Shown here piece by piece: positions 1 to 3,977 of a DNA stretch of 8,645 nucleotides. The position numbers were made by a program, and so were the translations under genes. The stretch covers positions 1 through 8,645 of the forward strand of contig JAFUXX010000128.1 of the NCBI GenBank assembly GCA_017476965.1, written 5' to 3'. The notes below the pieces were generated by a model that did not search any database, was not told where the DNA came from, and saw only the letters and a list, made by a program, of their open reading frames with translations. Positions within the stretch are counted from its first letter, which is position 1, and every line of letters starts with the position of its first letter. The stretch is from Kiritimatiellia bacterium. Its GTDB lineage: Bacteria; Verrucomicrobiota; Kiritimatiellia; RFP12; UBA3636.

Positions 1-1
1 C

Positions 2-139
2 CTCGCCGCGCGCGAAATCGCGGACAGGACCGGCTTCTCCTCGCCGTCCCACTTTTCCAACGCCTTCCGCGCCGCGACCGGCCTCGCCCCGCGCGCCTGG
101 CGCCTGCGCAACGGCACCGCCCCGCTTCGCGTTGTCTGA
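2..139 (+). CDS. AraC-family transcriptional regulator, C-terminal fragment (cut by window start)
   Basis: The first 45 codons of the window, ending at TGA 137-139, encode the second helix-turn-helix of an AraC/XylS DNA-binding domain. Visible hallmarks are the run AREIADRTGFSSPSHFSNAF followed by an RAATGLAPRAWR segment, which matches the family pattern of I-A-x-x-x-G-F-x-x-x-S-x-F-x-x-x-F-x-x-x-x-G-x-x-P-x-x-(W/Y)-R. The sensor domain and the start lie outside the window, so the signal and targets are unknown. It is a different gene from the AraC-type regulator at 2903-3853. The IS110 element begins 79 bp after its stop, so the gene itself is not interrupted. The family assignment is secure; the regulon is not readable. 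Confidence 0.85.
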   Translation, partial: LAAREIADRTGFSSPSHFSNAFRAATGLAPRAWRLRNGTAPLRVV

Positions 140-216
140 CCCCGCGGCGTTTCCGCCCCCGCTGGCAGGAAATCACCGCCCCGAAAATTTTGCGAATCCA
201 AAATCAAAATGGGGAC

Positions 217-218
217 AG
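217..218 (-). other. Core dinucleotide at the right junction of the IS110 element
   Basis: On the minus strand the sequence reads CAGTTGA-CT-GTCCCC. The CT here and the CT at 1499-1500 are the presumed duplicated recombination core. The seven bases from CT through CCC pair with the predicted right target guide (RNA 1364-1358) at six of seven positions; the mismatch is at the T of the core. Confidence 0.65.
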
Positions 219-224
219 TCAACT

Positions 225-249
225 GTCTTGTCGGCTCCGCCGACAAGAC
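225..249. repeat. Perfect 11-bp inverted repeat (hairpin) in the right end of the IS
   Basis: GTCTTGTCGGC (225-235) and GCCGACAAGAC (239-249) are exact reverse complements separated by TCC. The hairpin lies between the recombinase stop at 308 and the right tip of the element at 219. It could end the recombinase transcript, but there is no clear U-tract directly after it on the minus strand, so a role as a subterminal recombinase-recognition structure is as likely. Its outer arm on the minus strand, GTCTTGTC (249-242), repeats the eight bases that span the left junction (1502-1495). Confidence 0.8.
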
Positions 250-252
250 GGC

Positions 253-301
253 GGAAAAGAGGAGAAAAAGGAAAGGGGGCAGGGGGAAGGAAAAGGAGGA
301 G
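253..301 (+). other. Polypurine tract downstream of the IS110 recombinase
   Basis: The plus strand has 48 purines in 49 bases, broken only by C280, so the minus-strand transcript leaving the recombinase gene is a nearly pure pyrimidine run. It forms most of the right end of the element between the stop codon and the hairpin. It could favour transcription arrest or a non-B structure; no coding function is supported. The GGAGG-like stretch at its end on the plus strand leads only into a spurious frame. Confidence 0.6.
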
Positions 302-307
302 TAATGC

Positions 308-1282
308 TTATTCGGCGCTGGAACTGGATGCGGCGGCAACGACTGCGTCCATGCGCACGAACAGTTTTCTCATGGCGGCCACCATGGCAACCCTGAAGGG
401 CTTGTGCAAATCGTTTCGCAAGTGGGTGTAATACGCTTTGAGCCGGTCGTCGTGCCGTATGGCTACCATGGCTGGCATGTACAACGCCGTTCGCACGTCT
501 CGACGACCGCCTCCCGTTTTCCGCCGCCCCTTGAAGGTTCCGCTTTCTCTCGGGTGGGGTGCCAGACCTGCAATTGACGCGGCCCGCTGGCGCCCAAGCG
601 ATCCGAGTTCTGGCACGAGCGTCGTCACGACGACGGCCGTGAGAGGACCTACGCCGACGACTCCTTGAAGAATGTCGCAGGTGCGCTTGGTCGCTGGATC
701 GTTGCTCGCCGTTTGAGTCATCTTGGCTTCGAGTTTTCCGATTTTCGTGTCCAGACTCTGTATCGTACGCTTCAAAACGTCGCGACAGGTCGGATCGTCC
801 GTTGCCTCAAGCTGCCGCTGAAAAGATCCTTTTGCCTGAACGAGAAGCCCGCGCGTTCGGACAATTTCCCGCAGCGCCAATCGCGTGGCGGACGGCAACG
901 GGGTCGGTTCGGGTTCCGTTTGTTCGGCATAGCGCCGGATGACTGCCGCATCGATTGGATCTGTCTTGGCAGCGATGCCACAGGCCTTGGCGTAGTGGCG
1001 GATTTTTGCCGGATCCAATGCGCAGACGGATTGTCCCAGTTCGTCGAGGACGAGCCGGACGCGAAGCCCGTAGCATCCGGTTTGCTCCAGGCAAAAGCGA
1101 AACCGAATGCCATCCTGGCTCTTCTTGCGAAGACGGCCAATCAGTTTTGAGATGGACTTGCGATTGTTTTCGATTGTCTCAGAAAGAAACTCGCCTGCGT
1201 CAACGGCGAGCGTGTCCTTGGAGACGTCGATTCCAACGTACACGACGCCGGTCTCGACATTGATTTGTTCGCGGGTTTTCAT
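308..1282 (-). CDS. IS110-family transposase (DEDD/serine bridge-RNA-guided recombinase)
   Basis: The 324-residue protein has an N-terminal RuvC-like DEDD domain and a C-terminal Tnp domain with a nucleophilic serine. Candidate acidic residues are D19 (in VGIDVSKDTL), E66 (in FCLEQTGCYG), D108 and D111 (in AAKTDPIDA). The Tnp domain shows GLAPHPRESGTFKGRR with S247, followed by GGGRRDVRTALYMPA. The E-D-D-S spacings agree with what I recall for IS621. Members of this family cut and rejoin DNA at a short core, guided by a structured RNA from the element's own non-coding end. The frame is complete, of normal family length and free of frameshifts, so the copy may be active. The ATG at 1282 has only a weak purine stretch (AGAG) in front, which lies in the predicted closing stem of the bridge RNA. 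The family is certain; present activity is inference. Confidence 0.96.
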   Translation of the reverse strand: MKTREQINVETGVVYVGIDVSKDTLAVDAGEFLSETIENNRKSISKLIGRLRKKSQDGIRFRFCLEQTGCYGLRVRLVLDELGQSVCALDPAKIRHYAKACGIAAKTDPIDAAVIRRYAEQTEPEPTPLPSATRLALREIVRTRGLLVQAKGSFQRQLEATDDPTCRDVLKRTIQSLDTKIGKLEAKMTQTASNDPATKRTCDILQGVVGVGPLTAVVVTTLVPELGSLGRQRAASIAGLAPHPRESGTFKGRRKTGGGRRDVRTALYMPAMVAIRHDDRLKAYYTHLRNDLHKPFRVAMVAAMRKLFVRMDAVVAAASSSSAE

Positions 1283-1285
1283 TAT

Positions 1286-1470
1286 GCTCTGTCTTGTCTG
1301 CTGGCGCTACGGCCAAAGCAACTGTTCGAGCCATGCAGAAAAGCCGGCGGCGGCGGACAGTCCCACGAACACACGCTCATGCGTAGTTCAGACCCCTATC
1401 GCCGCCGCCGACACTCGGCACGGCGCTGCAGGCACCGTGCCGAGGTCTTTTGCACATCCGTGCGGAGACG
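1286..1470 (-). ncRNA. Predicted IS110 bridge RNA (target- and donor-binding loops)
   Basis: Read on the minus strand from about 1470 this left-end segment folds by eye into: a 5' hairpin (GTCT..AGAC around GCAC-GGAT-GTGC, 1468-1444); a 10-bp perfect hairpin (CTCGGCACGG, 1444-1435, with 1423-1414); a target loop closed by an 11-bp perfect stem (1410-1400 with 1355-1345) and a tip hairpin ACGC-ATGA-GCGT (1384-1373); and a donor loop closed by GC/TCTG with CAGAGC (1344-1336 with 1291-1286, three bulged U) and a tip hairpin TGGC..GCCA (1315-1302). Target-loop guides are GGGGUCU (1396-1390), identical to the left flank through the core (1505-1499), and GGGACUG (1364-1358), pairing 6/7 with the right flank. 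Donor-loop guides are ACAGUUGCU (1325-1317), near-identical to the right end, and AGACAAG (1299-1293), pairing 7/7 with core plus left end (1500-1494). The RNA ends are estimated to within several bases. Confidence 0.78.
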
Positions 1471-1476
1471 CGCTCA

Positions 1477-1500
1477 ATTCTACATATTGAGAGAGACAAG
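1477..1500 (-). promoter_or_regulatory. -10 half of a junction promoter for the bridge RNA and transposase
   Basis: TAGAAT (1482-1477, minus strand) is a five-of-six match to the sigma70 -10 box. In the inserted state no good -35 box stands 16-18 bp upstream. If the two ends are joined at the CT core, the right end supplies TTGACT (minus 222-217), which then lies exactly 16 bp from TAGAAT. Transcription would start near 1470, just before the first hairpin of the predicted bridge RNA. Formation of a promoter at the circular junction is established for IS110-family elements; its use here is inferred. Confidence 0.65.
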
Positions 1501-1506
1501 ACCCCG
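1499..1506 (-). other. Left target half-site and core at the left IS junction
   Basis: The minus strand reads CGGGGT then core CT (1500-1499) before the element begins. The seven bases GGGGTCT are repeated exactly in the 5' side of the predicted target-binding loop. Joined to the right flank (GTCCCC, 216-211), the empty site would read GGGGTCTGTCCCC, a short quasi-palindrome of the REP-like kind often targeted by IS110 elements. Confidence 0.7.
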
Positions 1507-1523
1507 AAAAGTCCCCGAAAAGT
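1502..1523 (+). repeat. Two tandem copies of an 11-bp unit, CCCCGAAAAGT
   Basis: CCCCGAAAAGT occurs at 1502-1512 and again at 1513-1523, followed by CC. A nine-base match, CCCCGAAAA, is also present at 179-187 on the other side of the IS. The repeats lie just outside the element, in the leader of the barrel gene, and are probably part of the intergenic repeat into which the element inserted. The stretch 1524-1555 shows no other feature. Confidence 0.7.
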
Positions 1524-1555
1524 CCTGGAATCCGGCGGAAATTTTTTTGTGGGTA

Positions 1556-1584
1556 TTGCAACGGGATGTTTCTTTTGGTAGTAT
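1556..1584 (+). promoter_or_regulatory. Possible promoter of the outer-membrane barrel gene
   Basis: TTGCAA (1556-1561) and TAGTAT (1579-1584) are separated by 17 bp in an AT-rich island within GC-rich DNA. Each box matches the sigma70 consensus at four of six positions. The predicted start of transcription falls almost on the ATG at 1594, and no Shine-Dalgarno sequence precedes that ATG, so the message may be leaderless. A similar pair (TTGCAA, 19 bp, TAGTAC) precedes the 3978-6374 gene. Confidence 0.4.
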
Positions 1585-1593
1585 CACCGCGCC

Positions 1594-2919
1594 ATGCACG
1601 ACAAAACATTCGCGGCGGCTGCCGCCATTTCGATCATGACCCTCTGCGCCGCGGCGCAGGAAGCGGTGCCCGAGGCCGAACCCGCCTTCAAGGCCCGCCC
1701 GTACGGGGACGTCCGGATGCGCCTCGAAGCGTTCGACGATATCCCGATACGCACCGAAGCCCCCGCCGTCACGCGCGGCGGGTACAACAACTACTTCCGC
1801 TTCCGGGCCCGCGCGGGCTTCAAGGGCGAGTGGGGCGACCTGCTTTCCTTCGACGTGCGCGGCACGGACGAAGTGCGCTTCCGCAACCACGGCCAGAAGT
1901 CCTACGAGTGGCCCGACGAAGCGATAATCGACCAGCTCAAGGTCACGTTCCGCGGGCTCTTCGACGGCAGGGCGGACGTCACGGCGGGCCGCCAGGACGT
2001 TTTCCTCGGCTCCGGCCGCCTCTTCGCCGAAGGCACGGCCAAGGACGGCTCCCGCACCACGTTCTTCGACGGCCTGCGGGCCCGCATCCGCCTCGCCGAG
2101 AAGACCACGCTCGACGTCTTCGGCTTCTACGGCGGGTGCGAGACCGATCTCGCGCTCGGCCACGAGCACCGCGACCTCACCGGTCTCGGGCCGGGCTGGA
2201 ACGGCATGGCCGAGGCCACCGCCGGCTTCTTCTTCGAGGACCGCTCTTCCGACGCCTTCGGCTGGGGCGCGTACTATGTCTGGCTGCGCGACACCGCCTG
2301 GCGCACCGTCGCCGGCGACCGCGTGCCGCACGAGGACGTCCACACGTTCGGCCTGCGCGCCATGCCGCGCATCTCCGACGTCTTTTCGGCGGAGTTCGAG
2401 GGCGCGCTCCAGCGCAGCGGCGGCGATTTCGACCGCCGGGCCGGTTTCGCGTACGGCGGGCTCAAGGCCGAGGCCCCGTGCGGCGCCTACGTCTCCGCCA
2501 ACGCGCTCTACCTCACGGGCGACGATCCCGAGACCGGCCGCCGCGAGGACTTCAACGTTCTCTTCGGCCGCTACCCGTGGATCAGCGAACTCATGCTGTA
2601 CGGGTTCGACGGCGAGGGCGTCGGCACCTGGCGCAACCTCGTGCAGGCGTGGCTCGAATGCGGCGGCGCGTTCGGCGAAAACGCCGCGCACCGCGTCAAG
2701 GCCACCGTCGGCCCCGTCTGGGCGGACGAGCGCGACGGCGCGGGCGGCGGCGATTTCCGCGGCTGGCTCGAAACCGTCTTCTGGGCGTTCCCCGTCTGCA
2801 GCGGCCGTTTCGGCGACCTCACGGGCCACTTCTTCCTCGAAGTGTTCGAGCCCGGCGACTACTACGTGTCGGACTCCACCGCGTACTTCTTCCGCGTCGA
2901 GCTCAATCTCGCGTTCTAG
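1594..2919 (+). CDS. Secreted outer-membrane beta-barrel, alginate-export (AlgE-like) family
   Basis: The 441-residue protein starts with a signal peptide (residues 1-22, a small-residue hydrophobic core ending AAAQ) and ends in VELNLAF; a terminal aromatic residue after alternating hydrophobics is the usual outer-membrane barrel signature. The body alternates polar and aromatic residues in many short strands. The segment around residues 130-165 (TAGRQDVFLGSGRLF..FFDGLRARI) resembles the alginate-export porin family, in which strands with a GRQ motif precede an FDG(V/L)R motif. Such barrels pass anionic polysaccharides or oligosaccharides through the outer membrane. Here, beside lectin and glycosidase genes, uptake of a sugar polymer is more likely than alginate export, but that is inference. 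No other start fits the signal peptide as well. The 3' end overlaps the convergent regulator by 17 bp. A generic porin is the alternative. Confidence 0.7.
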   Translation: MHDKTFAAAAAISIMTLCAAAQEAVPEAEPAFKARPYGDVRMRLEAFDDIPIRTEAPAVTRGGYNNYFRFRARAGFKGEWGDLLSFDVRGTDEVRFRNHGQKSYEWPDEAIIDQLKVTFRGLFDGRADVTAGRQDVFLGSGRLFAEGTAKDGSRTTFFDGLRARIRLAEKTTLDVFGFYGGCETDLALGHEHRDLTGLGPGWNGMAEATAGFFFEDRSSDAFGWGAYYVWLRDTAWRTVAGDRVPHEDVHTFGLRAMPRISDVFSAEFEGALQRSGGDFDRRAGFAYGGLKAEAPCGAYVSANALYLTGDDPETGRREDFNVLFGRYPWISELMLYGFDGEGVGTWRNLVQAWLECGGAFGENAAHRVKATVGPVWADERDGAGGGDFRGWLETVFWAFPVCSGRFGDLTGHFFLEVFEPGDYYVSDSTAYFFRVELNLAF

Positions 2920-3853
2920 CGTGCCGGCGCCACTCGCGCGGCGTCCTGCCGTACGCGGCGCGGAACTGCTGCGCGAAGTAGCTCTGGTGCGCGAATCCGC
3001 ACGAGTACGCCACGTCCGCCACCGGCGCGGACGACTCCCGCAGCATCCGCGCCGCCACGGCGAGCCGGTACGAGTTGAGGTACGAGATAGGTGACTGCCC
3101 CATGTGCCGCGCGAACATCGCGCAGCACCGGCTCCGGCACACCCCGCCCGCCGCCGCGATCCGCGCGAGCGTCAGCGGCCCGCCGTAGCGCTCGTGGACG
3201 AACGACGCCATCGCGCGCACCGCGGCGAATTCGGAGTCCGGCGCGGCGGGTTCCGCGTCCCCGGCGTTCCGGGCGAAGATTCCCTTCGCCCGGAACTTTT
3301 CCATCGCTTCCGCCCACAGCCGGAACGTCAGGCCGGCCAGCACGAGGGGCGCGTCCGGCCCCGGCGCGGCCTCCGCGTCGCGTATCGCGCGGAAGATTTC
3401 AGGAATGCGGCCCGTTTCGTCCTTGTGCAGCGTCGCGAACGGCAGCACCCCCATGCGGCGGCGCATCGGATCCACGGCGCCGCGCCGCAGCGCGGGCTCG
3501 CACCCCAGCACCGCAGGGTGCACGATGAGCATCAGGTAGCGGTAGCGCGTCGAGTCGTCCACCGCGACTTTGTGGATCTGCCCGCCGTTCACCACGACGA
3601 GTCCGCCTTCCTCCACCTCGACGCGCGCGCCGTTCACGAGCTCCGCGAACGGCCCTTCCTCGGCCAGCACGATCTCGAAGTCGTCGTGCCAGTGCCCGAC
3701 GTACGGTTTGCGCGGGTAGACCGGCCCCACGCCTTCCCAGAAGTGTATCCGCAGCCCCGGATGCACGTACTCCAGCGCCTCCGGGAACCCCTCGGCGGCG
3801 GAATCCGTCAGCGCGCCGGCTTCGCGCGCGGTCGTTGCGTTTTCGTTTTCCAC
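2903..3853 (-). CDS. AraC-family transcriptional regulator with cupin sensor domain
   Basis: The 316-residue protein has an N-terminal cupin-like ligand domain (about residues 30-115, with HWHDDFEIVLAEEG at 54-67 and GGLVVVNGGQIHKV at 83-96) and a C-terminal AraC DNA-binding domain (about 213-312). The two helix-turn-helix units are at about 228-250 and 279-300, ending in the typical GFAHQSYFAQQFRAAYGRTPREWR. The cupin usually senses a sugar; HWHDD is the region that contacts ligand or metal in such domains. The start chosen is GTG at 3853 because a GGAGG box sits five bases upstream; the frame stays open further upstream but would then run through the divergent promoter and into the neighbouring gene. 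It is divergent from the lectin/epimerase/glycosidase cluster and convergent, with a 17-bp overlap, to the barrel gene, so it is the likely local regulator. Confidence 0.92.
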   Translation of the reverse strand: MENENATTAREAGALTDSAAEGFPEALEYVHPGLRIHFWEGVGPVYPRKPYVGHWHDDFEIVLAEEGPFAELVNGARVEVEEGGLVVVNGGQIHKVAVDDSTRYRYLMLIVHPAVLGCEPALRRGAVDPMRRRMGVLPFATLHKDETGRIPEIFRAIRDAEAAPGPDAPLVLAGLTFRLWAEAMEKFRAKGIFARNAGDAEPAAPDSEFAAVRAMASFVHERYGGPLTLARIAAAGGVCRSRCCAMFARHMGQSPISYLNSYRLAVAARMLRESSAPVADVAYSCGFAHQSYFAQQFRAAYGRTPREWRRHARTRD

Positions 3854-3977
3854 CGGGTCCTCCGTGCGTCGGGGAAAACGGTACCAAAAAAATACGATTG
3901 TTGCAAAATTCGATTCAAAAATTGATAGTACGACCGCTGTTTCGTTGATATTCTTCTCTCCGTTCGGAGGAAAATCC
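3854..3977. promoter_or_regulatory. Divergent promoter/operator region between AraC gene and lectin gene
   Basis: This 124-bp gap is markedly AT-rich against its surroundings. Rightward, TTGCAA (3901-3906) and TAGTAC (3926-3931) form a weak promoter-like pair 19 bp apart, and GGAGG (3966-3970) with a seven-base spacer serves the ATG at 3978. Leftward, TTGAAT (3918-3913) and TATTTT (3894-3889) are 18 bp apart on the minus strand. Two related half-sites, CGATT followed by CAAAA, begin at 3895 and 3911, sixteen bases apart and on the same strand; spaced direct repeats of this kind are typical AraC-family operators. Regulator binding here is inferred. Confidence 0.5.
3859..3863 (-). promoter_or_regulatory. 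Shine-Dalgarno box fixing the GTG start of the AraC regulator
   Basis: The minus strand reads GGAGG (3863-3859), then ACCCG, then GTG at 3853. This spacing decides for a GTG start over the longer upstream frame. Confidence 0.75.

Larger units (their letters stand above)
219..1500 (-). mobile_element. Complete IS110-family insertion sequence with predicted bridge RNA
   Basis: An intact IS110-type recombinase (308-1282, minus) is flanked by a long left end (1283-1498) and a short right end (219-307). Read on the minus strand, the left junction is GGGGT-CT-TGTCTC (core CT at 1500-1499) and the right junction is CAGTTGA-CT-GTCCCC (core CT at 218-217). A two-base core shared by both ends, no terminal inverted repeats and no longer target duplication are what the IS110 family shows. 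The body is 1280 bp plus one core. The ends were set by matching guide-like segments of the predicted bridge RNA to the flanks, not by comparison with another copy. The layout (long non-coding end upstream of the recombinase, short one downstream) is that of the IS110/IS621 group rather than IS1111. Base composition is visibly less GC-rich than the neighbouring genes, fitting recent arrival. Confidence 0.85.

Noticed and set aside
132..431. Small plus-strand frame crossing the right IS junction
   Set aside because: It overlaps the end of the AraC gene and the IS right end, and its composition follows the polypurine tract. The junction itself explains it.
1400..1410. GCC/CGG triplet repeats (1345-1355 and 1400-1410) as a microsatellite
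   Set aside because: They are exact complements in the right position to close the target-binding loop, which explains them better.
1345..1444. CRISPR-like or rho-independent terminator reading of the left-end hairpins
   Set aside because: There are no regularly spaced direct repeats and no U-tract, and the hairpins fit the bridge-RNA layout.
1480..2829. Open frame of 449 codons on the minus strand opposite the barrel gene
   Set aside because: It is antisense to the barrel gene, with an A/E/V/G-rich translation, no domain and an end lying in the IS left end.
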